A stretch of DNA of 64,000 nt from Lichina pygmaea (lineage: Eukaryota; Ascomycota; Lichinomycetes; Lichinales; Lichinaceae), in the NCBI GenBank assembly GCA_963422465.1, contig OY730169.1, forward strand, positions 2,418,001 through 2,482,000. Reading direction: 5' to 3'. The notes beneath the pieces were generated by a model. It was not told where the DNA came from. It searched no databases and saw only the letters and a list, made by a program, of their open reading frames with translations. Made by a program: the position numbers and the translations under genes. Below are positions 38,993-49,923 of the stretch, piece after piece; position 1 is the stretch's first letter, and every line of letters begins with the position of its first letter.

Positions 38993-41104
38993 ATGTTTGG
39001 AGGACCAGCGTCTGGTCGCGTCTTCGCCGGCGCCTACAATCCAGATACATCTAGCATGGTAGCACAGCAGCAGCAGCAGCAGCAGGAGCATCTTACGCCC
39101 ATCGCTCTGCCTCCACCCGGAGAGCTGGCGCACGCTGCACGCAAGGGGGTCGTCCCGACGCTGCGCGCCGCGTTTTCGAGCAACGGCCCGCTTCAGCCCT
39201 TTCGGCTGGTCCGACAAGATGCGCGCAGCCTTGCTGGCCGATACTGGTCCGACTGGACCGTCTTCAACCAGCTCGTCGTGGCGAGCGCCGTTTACGTCTT
39301 CTTCACCAATCTCCTGCCGGGCATCACCTTCGCCGCTGACCTCTACGAAATCACGGGCAAGAACTGGGGTTCGATCGAGATAGTGCTGAGTACGGGGCTC
39401 TGTGGGGTCGTCTTCTCGGCGTATGTCGTTCGCTTGGACACTCCGTCGCGCTTCCATCGTGTCGTCCTTCGGCCGAGCTCTGATCGGCATCAAGTGCTTC
39501 CGACCTCGCTGTCCTATGGCTAATCTCGTCGCAGCTTCTCTGCCCAGCCACTCACCATCCTGGGCATCACTGGCCCCTTTTCTATCCTGGCCGAGAGCAT
39601 GTACAGTCTCTGTCAAGACTCCTTCAAGGCGAGTCCACGCATGCATCGATACCGTCTCGTGGGCTCTGACTGGGCAATCGTCAACGTAGGTTCCTTTTCT
39701 CCCGTTCATGGCGTGGTCTCTGATCCATGCAGGGTGGATGCACTATCTGCTGGCGATCTTCAACGCCCATGATTGGACGATGCGATATGTAACCAATTTC
39801 TCCGCCGAGATCTTTTCCTTGCTCAACAGTCTAATATATTTCAACAAAGCCATCCAAGAACTGCGGCGCATCCACGAGAGCAACTCCTTCGCATCCTTCC
39901 TTTACGCCATCCTCGGCGCCGTTGGTACCTGCTTGGTCGCCATGTTCTTGTCGACGGCGCCGAGCTGGAAGCCGCTGTTCCATCGCCACGTGCGGATGCT
40001 GCTGTCCGAGTACGCGGCCGCCATCTCCATCGTCATCTTCATCGGCGTGCCGTACATCGGCGAGCTGGCCGACCTGGACAAGCGTAGGCTGCAGGTGAGT
40101 CGAACGTTTCGGCCCACGAGCCCCGAGCGGACGGGCTTCTTCGTTCGATTCTGGGAGCTGCCTGTAGGCTGGGTCTTCGCCGCCATCGTGCCGGGCATCG
40201 TCATCACGATCCTGTTCTTCTTCGACCACGAGATCAGCAGCATCATCTGCACGACGAGCCGATATCACACCAAGAAGCCCGGTGGCTACGCTTGGGACAC
40301 CCTCCTCCTTGGTACGACGACGGCCCTCTGCGGCATGCTCGGGATACCGCCGGCAAACGGTCTGCTGCCGCAAGCGCCGTTGCACTCCGAGAGTCTCATG
40401 CATTCCATCCACACCCAGAAAGGCAGTCCAAGCATCCCTTCGAAGGAGCACCAACAGGATGAGCCCGTTCGAGCAATCCACGAGCAACGATGGAGTCATT
40501 TCCTTCACGCCGCTGGTATCCTGGCCTTCATCAGCCCGCCGCTGATGCATGTGCTGGGCTTGGCCCCGACGAGCGTACTCGCAGGGCTGTTCCTCTTCAT
40601 GGGCGAGCAGAGCCTTGTCGTCAAGTGCGTGACCACCGTCGCCTCGAGAAGCAAGCGACAGCCCATTTCCTGAGTGTCACTTTCCATCCGTCGGTAACTT
40701 CTCCGACGCTGACGTTCGCCATCGTACACAGTCCCATCCTCGGTCGCGTCGCCCTGCTCTTCTCTCCTCCGTCTGAACGTACGCCGTTGCCCGAGTCCGT
40801 GCGCGGCTGCTGGGGCGTGCACACCTACACCGTGGTGCAGATCGCGGGGTCCGTCGGCGTCTTCGTGCTCACCTTCACCGAGGCCGCGCCCGTCTTCCCG
40901 CTCATCTTCATCGCCCTTGTGCCCGTCCGGCTGCTCGTCATGAAGCGTCTCTGGGATCGGGACACGCTGAGATACGTCGATGGATGGGCGTGCAAGGACG
41001 GCACTCCCGAAGACGACGACGCAGACGCCGGTCTACCCTCCCACGCCGCCGTACAAACGTCGCGGATCGAGGAAAGGAAAGGAGATGGGGAGACGGGCAC
41101 GTAG
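38993..41104 (+). CDS. BOR1: Bor1-like borate/bicarbonate-family transporter, 609 aa, 4 exons
   Basis: SLC4/HCO3 cotransporter-family membrane protein; fungal and plant members export borate at the plasma membrane. Exons are 38993-39420, 39535-39628, 39690-40624 and 40732-41104. Introns 1 and 3 are GT-AG. Intron 2 (39629-39689) is GC-AG, and only it gives QDSFKVPFLPFMAWSLIHAGWMHYLLAIFNAHDW. A seven-Gln run lies at residues 25-31. The family core is clear: QLVVASAVYVFFTNLLPGITFA, FSAQPLTILGITGPFSILAE, RYVTNFSAEIFSLLNSLIYF, GVPYIGELADLDKRRLQV, FWELPVGWVFAAIVPGIVITILFFFDHEISSII, TTALCGMLGIPPANGLLPQAPLHSESL and VLGLAPTSVLAGLFLFMGEQSL, with about 12 hydrophobic segments. The C-terminus is acidic (TPEDDDADAG). 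Ion specificity is inferred from the family. Confidence 0.92.
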
Positions 41105-41676
41105 CTTGTGGCTGCAGTAGCAGCAGCAACAAAGGCACGCCACTGGTAGAGGGCCCTCGATATCCTGGACGACCAGTCGTCCAAAGCCTCGACGAAAGAC
41201 ACGGAACAGATTGAACCCGCAAAGACGTCAGATATATACTCTCGTAGAATATACAGGGCGTCGCGACCATTGAAACCAGGAGAGGAGAGGAGAACGTGAC
41301 CAGAAGACGAGCGGAGAGGAGAAGACATTGAGAAGGAAAAGACGAAAAACAGGAAAAAGTACATGAGTGCTCACGGAAGCAGCACTCGGAGAAAATAAAA
41401 GAAAAAGAGATGAACAGAGAGCGAGAGGAAAGAGAGAATTCCGAGAGAGGTGGATTGGGTTTTATACATTACTCCTTGGCACTATTGGCAAGAAGAGGGA
41501 GGAAGGTTGGCCCAAGGAGTTTGCGCCAGAGAATCGGTACGTCGGGGCGGAATGCTGCCGCTAGGTGTGACGGTAGTGGCAAGACAGCGCTGGTTCTCGA
41601 TGGCCTTCTTCTCCATGTTCGGTCAATCTAGACATGTCGAACTCCCCGGAAGAGGGAAGATGAGACGTTAGATCCT
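41105..41676. other. Intergenic region between convergent genes
   Basis: No gene is seen. It is purine-rich (AGGAGAGGAGAGGAGAACG near 41278, AAAGAAAAAGAGATG near 41398). BOR1 (+) and the aldehyde dehydrogenase (-) end toward each other here, so it should hold both 3' UTRs. Confidence 0.55.
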
Positions 41677-43691
41677 TTATAGTGCTGGTGCTGACCAAGG
41701 ACGGTGGCGGCGCTGGTCGCCGATCAAGAGAGAAGGGTGGCTCGGCGGCATACCTCTCTTTGCGACGACATCTCCACCTTGGCTCGCGCTGGGATGGTCT
41801 TCGACGGGCTTGCTGCCCTGACCGATGGCGGCAAACGATAGCAACCAGCCGAGCCAGCTCAAGCGAACACGGCCTTCGCGGTCAAAGTTCGGCTTCAGTC
41901 CCTGCAGACGCCGGAGACGTCGAACTTTGCCCGCGTAGGGCGGGTACCGTATCGACAGCATGAACTCCATCCACGACGGGGACGTGATCACGGTACGTCG
42001 GTGGGAGACTGGTCACGACCGAGAGAGAGGCGTCGGGTCGTCGTCAGAGGTGGCGGATCCAAGCGGACACGAGCAGAGCAAGTGGGGAGGTAAGAAAGAC
42101 GTACAGCATTCGAACGAGGCTTTCCCCCGGTAACTACCGTGCCCGGACTGGCCGACGCCGCCAAAAGGAATCATCGGGATGGTGGCGTGGAGGTAGGAGC
42201 TGGGTAGGTCTCTTTAGCCAACGGTCTGGTGTATGTTCGAACCAGGAGGAGCGGGGGTGCGCATGGCAACCGTGGCTTACTCGTTGATGGAAGCGCCTCC
42301 GGATCGAATCTCACGCAAGGCTGAAGCCGAGGGTAAGCAGCGGACCCGATCATCAGCGTCTCACTGGGCCTCACCTCGCTCGGTCTCATCCTTGTTGCCA
42401 AACGGGTACAGTGCCAAGGGCGTGTCGCTGACCTCGTTGGCCACGCGGATCGCGTCGTCAAGGTCGTCGACCGGATAGATCGGCAACAGCGGGCCGAAGA
42501 TCTCATCCTGCATGAGCGAATCCTCGATGCTGTCGACCTGCACCACCGTCGGCTCGACGAAACGCTCGTTCTCGTCCGCGGCGCCTCCAAAGAGGATCTT
42601 GCCGCCGGTCTGATCCAGCATCGACTTGATGCGATGGTAGTGGCGCTGGTTCACAATGCGGGCGTAGTCAGGCGACTCCTTGGCGCCCCGCGGAAAGAAC
42701 TCGGTCAAGGCGACCTCGAGCTCGGCCACGAAGGACGGCAGGATCTCCTTGTCGACGAGGACGTAGTTCTCCGCGAGGCAGACCTGCCCGGCATTGCCAA
42801 CCTTGCCCCACAGCAGCCTTCTGGCGGCGAGACCAGGGTCGGCGTGCTTGGTGACGATGGCCGGATTCCGACCGCCGAGTTCGAGCGTCACGGGCGTCAA
42901 CGTCTCGGCCGCCTTCTTCGCGACGATCTTGCCGACGTGAGACGACCCTGTGTAAAAGATCTTGTCCCACTTCTGGTTCAGCAGCTCCGTGGTCTCGGAC
43001 GCGCCTCCCTGCACCACGGCGTAGGCCGACGGGTCCAGCGACTCTTCGATCGTCTTCTGCAGGACGGCGGCGGTGTGGGGAGCGACCTCGGACGGCTTCA
43101 ACAGCGCGGTGCAGCCGGCGGCAATGGCGCCGATGAACGGTCCCAGCGAAAGTTGGACCGGATAGTTGAACGCTCTAAGCGGCGAAGAAGGTCAGACGCC
43201 GACGCTCGCGCCTGGGCTGCCGACCGGTTCTGGGAGCGACTGACCCGATCACGAGCACGACTCCCAGCGGATCTTTTCGGATCCTCGGGCTCAGAGGCGC
43301 GTTGAGAAGCGGCACATCCGCAGGCTTCTCGTCCCCGGCCCACTTCTCCAGACGGTCGCAGACGTAGATGATGTCGTTCTGGCACCAACCGACCTCGCCG
43401 GCGTAGGACTCGAAGCCGGGCTTGCCGAGGTCCAGCCGCAGCGCCTCAAAGAGAGCTTCCTCGTTGTCCCTGAGTCTGAGCGCACGACGAGCCCTCAGCA
43501 AGCCGTAGCGTCGTACGGGCGACCCGACGACACGCGACACAAACGTACCCCCAGTAGAGCTTTCGCAGCTGCACCAGTCTGTAACCGAGTGGCTTGGTCT
43601 TCTGCTTGTGAAAGGTCTTGCGCAGACGATCGACGATGTCTGGCACGTCCGCTACGGGCGTGTGGTGGAGAATCGGTAGAGAAACTGCCAT
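41677..43691 (-). CDS. Fatty aldehyde dehydrogenase (ALDH3 type), 546 aa, 6 exons
   Basis: NAD(P)-dependent oxidation of long-chain aldehydes to acids; the fungal relatives are Hfd1-like. Exons (minus strand) are 43549-43691, 43245-43475, 42375-43174, 42281-42320, 42105-42199 and 41677-42008. All five introns (54-96 nt) are GT-AG and give one frame. Motifs are [49 protein letters not shown], the general-base Glu223 in LELGGRNPAIV, the nucleophile Cys257 in GQVCLAENYVLV, EIFGPLLPI and [30 protein letters not shown]. The C-terminal WMEFMLSIRYPPYAGK is typical, and the hydrophobic WLGWLLSFAAIG may anchor it to a membrane. Arg227 replaces the usual Lys after ELGG. It is divergent from the peroxiredoxin gene. 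Confidence 0.93.
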
Positions 43692-44371
43692 GATCGTACG
43701 ACAGGAGGGACGGCGACGGAGACGGATGTCGTTTCGTCATCACTCGCATTGCGCAGACTCCGCAGCCTTCTTACCCTCCCGTGCCCCGCATTGCGCAAGC
43801 GACAAGGAAGATCGATCTCGCTTGCTATCTGCGTCTAACTTAAGCGGGACAGGCGCAGTTGCAGTACTTCTGAAGCTCTTACTCGCACGCCGGTGGCTGC
43901 TTCAGAAGTCCGTCTGGACGGCTTCCCAGTACGCTTCGTACCCTCTCGTGCCCCTCAGGGCGTCGGAAGCGATGGCCGCCTAGCTTTAGGCGGGATGCTC
44001 GGTTCTGCCATGCCTAAGCTGCCCTGAAGACGACAGAATAACCAATCTCTTCCAGAACATTCCCCTCGACACAGTAGTGATGTGATCCATCGCGCGATAC
44101 AGTCTTCTTAGTAAGCCACTGGCTGGCCAATGATATCTCAATCCTATGGCGTGATTGGAGGGGTTAGCGTTACATACACGAACGAGGGGGAACAATGGTG
44201 CGATATCTACGCGTTTAAGGTGATGAAAAATGGAGAGAGATGACTTCTCTCCAAGTCCGACATCCTTATAAACAGCATCGACTACCCCGAGACGGACTGG
44301 AACATCTCTGGCGATTCCTGTTGCAGCGTCTGGTCCTCCGAGTCTGAACACCCGACAACAACAACTTCAAG
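43692..44371. promoter_or_regulatory. Divergent promoter region between ALDH and peroxiredoxin
   Basis: This 680-bp gap separates two outward-facing genes that both handle oxidative products. The region near the peroxiredoxin start is less GC-rich (about 44100-44290). No RNA gene or conserved operator is recognised. Confidence 0.5.
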
Positions 44372-45407
44372 ATGTCAGAGCAGAGAGCCGAACCGTAAGT
44401 GGCAGAGTTTACGCGATCCTGCATCCGACCCCGCCTTGCCCGCCAGCCACCGCGTCACCTTGCTCACATCGACGGCTGCAGTCTCCGACTTGGCTCCGTC
44501 GCCCCAAACTTCAAGGCCGACACCACGGCCGGGCCCATCGACTTTCACGACTTCATCGGCGATCACTGGGTTGTCCTCTTCTCGCATCCAGGCATGTTGT
44601 ACTCCAGTCGGCGAGACCACCGTGGATTGGAAGCATCCTGACCGGTCCCCCGCGCACGAACAGAGGACTATACCCCAGTGTGCACCACCGAACTAGGCGC
44701 CTTCGCGAAGCTTGAGCCTGAATTCGCCCGACGAAATGTCAAGCTGATCGGCCTGTCGGCGAACACGGTCGAGAGCCATGGCGGCTGGATCAAAGATATC
44801 GACGAGATCAGCGGCAGCCGTCTCACGTTCCCGATCATCGGCGACAAGGACAGGAAGGTGGCATATCTCTACGACATGTATGTTCCTCGTCGCAAAGGTC
44901 TTTGCGTGCCAGCCAGATGTTCCAGCTGGCCCCTGCGGATGCCGCCTCCCGGAAGGCTGACACTTGGTGAATCGTGCCACAGGATCGACCACCAAGACTC
45001 GACCAACGTGGACCAGAAGGGCATCGCCTTCACCATTCGATCCGTGTTCGTCATCGACCCGAAGAAGACGATCCGTCTGATCCTGTCTTATCCCGCCTCG
45101 ACGGGCCGCAACTCGGCCGAGGTGCTCCGCGTCGTCGATTCGCTGCAGACGGGGGACAAGCACAGGGTGACGACCCCGATCAACTGGGTGCCGGGTAAGC
45201 TCTTGAAAGCCGTACTCCGTCGCAAGTGCCGAGTATGTCGAATCGGACTGACCGTCCGGGCCACTTGTCAAAACAGGTGACGACGTCATCGTTCACCCCA
45301 CCGTCAAGGACGAAGAGGCCAAGAAGCTCTTCCCCGACTTCCGCATCGTCAAGCCCTACCTTCGATTTACGCCGCTGGCAAAGGAACAGACCTCCGCGGC
45401 GGCTTAG
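44372..45407 (+). CDS. 1-Cys peroxiredoxin (Prx6/Prx1 type), 229 aa, 5 exons
   Basis: Thiol peroxidase that reduces hydrogen peroxide and organic or lipid hydroperoxides. Exons are 44372-44394, 44482-44591, 44664-44877, 44983-45194 and 45277-45407. Intron 2 (44592-44663) is GC-AG, and using it gives FSHPEDYTPVCTTELGAF, the family's catalytic motif with peroxidatic Cys51 (the Pro/Val/Cys of PVC). Other motifs are LRLGSVAPNFKADTT, NVKLIGLSANTVESHGGWIKDI, FPIIGDKDRKVAYLYDMID, GIAFTIRSVFVIDPKKTIRLILSYPASTGRN, VLRVVDSLQ and TPINWVPGDDVIVHPTV. I see no second conserved Cys after Cys51, which fits the 1-Cys class. No mitochondrial presequence is evident, so a cytosolic location is the simplest reading. 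Confidence 0.94.
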
Positions 45408-46380
45408 ACCGAATGTTGCGTACGGCAGAGACGCTCAATATAGACTAGAAAGCCTCATCGGTGAACGTTCGCCCCACGTGACGTCGCCTGCGACCACCAA
45501 GGAGAAGACTTTGTAATCCCAAGCATGGCCATCGCCGCGCCCGACACCTGGAACGGAGCCTCCTTGAGGGCCGTGGCCATCTGTCTGTATATCGTCATCT
45601 GAGGTGAAAGACGACTTGCGGACGGCAAAAACCACCCTTCCCGGGCCCTTTGGTCTCGCAACATATCAGATACGTCAGACTTGTAGTATCTTCGACCATT
45701 CTAGCCAATGTTTTGGCTTTATCTTCTTTCATTGCATTTCATTCCATCCTTCCTCTGACATGGCCGGTGAGCCATGCGAAGCCGCTAAGTACTGTCAATA
45801 CTTCTCTTCCCAGACAGCCTTTCAAAGAACATAACGCCACCGCCCCCCCTCTGCCCCCGCGAGACTTGGGGGTAAGTCTAGGCAACAGTCTGCAAGGGAA
45901 ATGCAGTGTCAAAGGCAGTGTCTTTGGAGATGGTGAATCAAAGAGTTTGTACTGATCCTCAGACGAGAAGTTTCGTGTGCCAAGCTGACCTAGTTCTAGC
46001 CTGACTGCACCGTACGAGAAGACCGTGCTGTAAGTAAACGAGTAGGATCCAGGTATGGACGTGGTACATACAGTACCGTACGTAGCCCAGCAGTAATCAC
46101 CGTGATATTCCCAGCACGGCTCTAGGAAAAGCTCTCCGTCGCGAGCGGAAAGAAACAGCTCGAGCCTTGGAGATGCGAGGCCGGCCGAGCGGTGATGTCG
46201 AAAGTAATACGTACGTACTGTAAGGTGCAGAGAGGGAGAGGCTGCCTTCAAGATCCAAGATACAGTGTGAAATCACAAAGAAGAGCATGTGACCCTGTCT
46301 CGAACCGCGACACGAGCCCCCTACGTACTGTACGTACGTATCCCGACGGCGAGACGGGTGAGGCCGCTGACCTCGGCATG
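45408..46380. other. Intergenic region between convergent genes
   Basis: No gene is supported. A 170-codon minus-strand frame (45739-46251) begins at a TTG and shows no known motif. GTACGTAC palindromes occur near 46203-46220 and 46321-46343. The peroxiredoxin (+) and the DUF3716-like gene (-) converge here. Confidence 0.5.
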
Positions 46381-47200
46381 CTAAATGTACCGGTATCGAA
46401 GCCGCCTTCCAGAGACGGAGGAGGAGGAGGAGGATGAGGAGGAGGACGGGGTGCGCGTAGCGGCTGGTCCGCGCCGACTGGCTGTGGAAGCCAAGAAGTG
46501 TGCCTCTTCATCCTTGAGTCTTGCCAAGGCCCTGTGATGCCTGGGCTGTTTCCTCAGCTTGTCGATCATGTCGCGCCTCCTCTGCTTCTGCCTCTGCTTC
46601 TCGTTCCGGCCTTTCTGCCTCTTCGTGCTCTGCTCTCGGCTGGGCAACGGTGCACGACGCCACTCCACAAACTTCGCTAATGAGATATACCCTATCGGAG
46701 CTGTTAGTCGGGTGTCACGCTACGTTCAGTGCGTATTGCTGCTCACAATCCCGCAATGAGCACCCCTTCCCCCCTGTGCTGTAGTGGCAGGTGGTGCAGC
46801 TCCCCTTGAGCAGGCCGGCCACTCTGATACAGCGCCGGAAGGGCCCTGACCCTCGATCGCAGCTGTCGCACGGGCTCCTCACCATTCTTTCCCGGGTGTA
46901 CGCCAGTGCGGCCTCGTGACTGGCCGCCCTTTTCTCGATCTCCACCTTCCTTTCCGGCCGAGCCTGGATATCCCGCTCGTCCTCCATACCCTTCAGCACC
47001 ATCAACTTGTTGGACGGCCTCTCTCCTGGGTCCTCGACCCTCTCATTGACGTCGGGGCTGGGGTGGGTGATTGTGGTGCTGGTGCTGGCATCAACGGTAT
47101 CAACGGCAGGGACCAGAGCCGCAGTGGCGATCGACGGGTCTATGAGAGTGATTGTCTGATCCGGAACAGGGTTTCGTGCGGTGAGGCACGCTGGTTCCAA
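46381..47200 (-). CDS. DUF3716-like Cys-rich fungal protein, N-terminus not placed
   Basis: Two exons are clear: 46747-47200 (5' limit open) and 46381-46676, joined by a 70-nt intron (GTGAGC...CATTAG, branch CTAAC), giving CSLRDSKFVEWRR. The middle reads CDSCDRGSGPFRRCIRVAGLLKGSCTTCHYSTGGKGCS, which fits the four-Cys-plus pattern of DUF3716 (C-x2-C, GPF-x2-C, C-x2-C-H-Y), a filamentous-fungus family of unknown function. The C-terminus is basic (KRQKGRNEKQRQKQRRRDMIDKLRKQ) and then Ser-rich. The frame stays open upstream to about 47280 (ADRFDRTADQARLLDQALLDARSLADT) with no in-frame ATG, so at least one earlier exon is likely between 47285 and 47700. A nucleic-acid binding role is inference only. 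Confidence 0.65.
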
Positions 47201-47796
47201 TGTATCGGCTAGGCTTCGTGCGTCTAAGAGTGCCTGATCTAACAGCCGTGCTTGGTCGGCGGTTCTGTCAAATCGATCAGCTTAGACTATCCTTATCACC
47301 AAGGAGACCATCGTCATTATCGAAGGAAAACCAACCCTTCAGCTCGAGATGTATCGAGACGAAGCTGGAAGGTTGTGAACGTTGGACAGTGGAGATGCTG
47401 CCTGCTGGTAATAAAACCTCGGCTGTCCAATCTCTTGCGAACTAGCACCCCAGTCCCGGTAGGGAGATGACCTGGTTCTCGTGTTGCCCACGGTACTCTG
47501 TACGTTAAGCCTGCTTCTGGCCCGAAGTGACTGAGGGCTGGATCAGCAAAGGTAAGGACCAGAAAGAGCGCCACAAGAGCTCGTCCGTACCGTCGTATCA
47601 AACTTTGTCAAGCCCTACTGGTAGGACATTCAGAGTAGACGGTGGCTCCACCCGTTGTGTGACTGTCACGGATGTGACGACTCGAGATCAGAATGGATGT
47701 GTGAAATAGCAATGATGATGTCTCTAGCTACGAGCAAGCAGTCCGCCTGCCCTACTAGCGAGCCCGCCATACCCAGGGCTTGTGGCGAGATGATGT
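47201..47796. other. Region probably holding the missing first exon of the DUF3716-like gene
   Basis: The reading frame of the neighbouring gene continues to about 47280. Beyond that no exon can be placed with confidence. An ATG lies near 47312 on the minus strand, but no intron from it keeps frame. The 3' end of the next minus-strand gene should also lie here. Confidence 0.4.
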
Positions 47797-48119
47797 CTAT
47801 CCCGCCATGGCCGCGACGACGCCGCTGGGCCCCAACCGCTCGATGACGCCAGGCTTCAAGCCCAGACGACGTTCGATCTCGGACGTCGACAAGCGGCCTT
47901 CGTCGCGCAGCACCAGGACGTGTCGGATGGTGGCCACGTCCAGAAAAGCCCGGCCGACGTCGTCGCTCGTGGCCGCCACCGCGAACTCTCTCTCGGCGTC
48001 GCCTGCGAGCTGCTGCCGCGCCAGCATGACCTGCACGGCCGGGTTCGCTCGAGGGTCCGGCATGGCGGTCACTGATGATGATGATGATGATGATAATGAC
48101 GCCGAGTGCGTGGGTAGCC

Positions 48120-48157
<38 letters not shown>

Positions 48158-48532
48158 ACGGTCGACGACGGCGAGTACATCGCGTTTGGCTGCACGGCGC
48201 CGAGAGAGCGCAGCTGCGCCGCGTATCGAGGGTCTTGGCCGTCTAGATCGATCGCTGCATGTGGATCGCCATCATCAGTCGTCTGTCTGTGGTACGGGGA
48301 GCATCGGATAGCAGATACCCTGATTCCTTGTGGTGCTGGCTTCCGATTTAAGATGCTCTCCTGGCGCGGCGCCCGCCGGCTCCGCTCGCCCGGCGGGCCT
48401 TGCATCGTCCGTCGCCGCTGCCGCAGCCGGCTTCTTGCCCGTACGCGACGGGGTCGGCGGCACGCGCGTGGGATATCTTCTTGCGACAGATCCAGCAGCG
48501 GCGCCAGACGCCTTTGAGCTTGCAGATCCCAT
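47797..48532 (-). CDS. N-myristoylated helix-turn-helix-like fungal protein, 223 aa, 2 exons
   Basis: Exons 48319-48532 and 47797-48254 are joined by a 64-nt intron (GTATCT...ATGCAG, branch CTGAT). The N-terminus MGSASSK fits an N-myristoylation signal. A Pro/Ala/Thr-rich basic stretch follows, then IDLDGQDPRYAAQLRSLGAVQPN, a run of about 12 Gln (CTG tract at 48120-48156) and a Ser run. The C-terminus FLDVATIRHVLVLRDEGRLSTSEIERRLGLKPGVIERLGPSGVVAAM looks like a helix-turn-helix. Fungal homologues with the same MGSSASK start and HTH-like end exist, from memory, without a known function. Membrane-associated adaptor or mitochondrial roles are guesses. Confidence 0.7.
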
Positions 48533-48874
48533 TGCTTCTCAGTCGTCGTGGTACACCTGCAGAGCAAGGGACGCTGGTAAACTCTTTCGGACGGCGCGGT
48601 CGGCCCTGGCTCGGCTGGAGGGTCGGAAGTAGTAATTAACGACTACCAGGCACGCCGGCGTTGTCTCATCATTTGAGGGCTACTTTGTCGAACCCCCGGC
48701 AATCTGATCATCTCACGAATCTACACAAAGTACTCTGAACGACCTTGATTGTAAAGGACAACCACTCGGGACGATTTTTATAGCATGCGCTGTATTGCCC
48801 CTGAGTCTTCTAGATAATTAACAGAAAGCCAATATCGCAACGAAAGCGCTCGTCTCCGCGGCTTTGACGCAATC
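48533..48874. other. Intergenic region upstream of the HTH-like gene
   Basis: This 342-bp spacer lies between two minus-strand genes. No additional gene is seen. It should hold the promoter of the HTH-like gene and the 3' UTR of the Swp1-like gene. Confidence 0.5.
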
Positions 48875-49923
48875 TCATCTCTGACTTGCCAAGCGGCGTC
48901 CTTGCACCTCGGTCAACGCTCGACTGCCGCTCAGGTACGCAGTGGCCCCTACAACTGCCACGGCCGGGAGAGTTTGGAAGAGATTCCAGCTGGTGTAGTA
49001 CATGAAGAAGATTCCTTCGAGCACGAGAATCGACCCAACGAAGAGCAGATGCCCGATTGGAGAGGTCTGGAAAGCTTGCGAAACCTGATCCAGGTTCGCG
49101 CCAAGGGAGAACCACTGTAAGCTGCGTTAGCGTGCATTCGTCAGCAGCAACGAGGTGGAACAAACCGCGGACAGTAGAGCCGCAGGCGTCACGAGGACAG
49201 CTACTGCAAAAAACAACGTGACGACCCTTGGAGGACTCTGTGCGTCAGGCCGGAACGCGTGTTGTATTTCAGGCATCTTCCCATAACGCAAGGGCTTGTG
49301 CGAAGACGCCGCAGAAGCATCGGCATCAACCCTGATATCAAGGTCAAAGGCGTCTGATCTGTACGGCTTGGATCGCCCGAATGATCCTATGACAATCGAA
49401 GCGCGCAGAAGCTGTGGCGCGCTCAGAAACTGCACCGGCAGGTCTTTCTGGGTCTATGAATCCGGCTTAGCTATAACATCCAAGCCTGAAAGGTGGACTT
49501 ACCACGTCCACCCTGGCCTTGCCTGTCTCCTTGACGGCAAAAGGAATCTGGACGTCATGTCCGGTTCTTGGCTCCGTCACCAGCAGGAACGCTTGGTGCG
49601 GCGTCCCCGGCTTCCCATTCTCTGTTGCTGTCAACACGACCTTCAAAGAATCCGCCGATTGGAAAGACACAGTTTTGGACAAGATATTTGATGCGACGAG
49701 TCTATACAGCGACCTCCATTAGCGTTTGGACGACCGCTACCTAGCCAGGTAGTCCAAAGACGGCGACGGACTTCTCTTTGAGTCCGGCGCCGACGCCGGA
49801 TCCCTTGGATTGAACAGTGACCGAAGCGTCGTTGAAACTCCAAGAGGATGCAGCGACGATAGGGCTGACTAGCAGGGACAGAAAGGCTAGGATACAAGAG
49901 GTCCTAGAGATCTCCATCTTCAT
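48875..49923 (-). CDS. SWP1: Oligosaccharyltransferase subunit (ribophorin II / Swp1 type)
   Basis: Delta subunit of the ER oligosaccharyltransferase, which transfers the lipid-linked glycan to Asn. The ATG at 49923 gives a signal peptide (MKMEISRTSCILAFLSLLVSPIVAASSW). Clear exons are 49503 to about 49690 (LSKTVSFQSADSLKVVLTATENGKPGTPHQAFLLV, ending KARVDV), 49166-49447 (KDLPVQFL, ASIVIGSFG, LRYGKMPEIQHAFRPD, first membrane helix) and 48875-49114 (WFSLGANLDQ, two further helices, FFMYYTSWNLFQTLPA, SGSRALTEVQGRRLASQR). Introns of 55 and 51 nt are GT-AG. The junction between the signal-peptide exon (ends about 49750-49770) and the next one is not resolved: no GT-AG pair keeps frame, so a non-canonical intron or a sequence error is possible. 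Confidence 0.87.

Noticed and set aside
41682-41963. Plus-strand frame opposite the ALDH last exon
   Set aside because: The minus strand encodes the conserved ALDH3 C-terminus (SIRYPPYAGK), so the plus frame is its shadow.
45739-46251. Minus-strand frame of 170 codons between the peroxiredoxin and the DUF3716-like gene
   Set aside because: It begins at TTG with no in-frame ATG, has no motif and ends inside C-rich low-complexity sequence.
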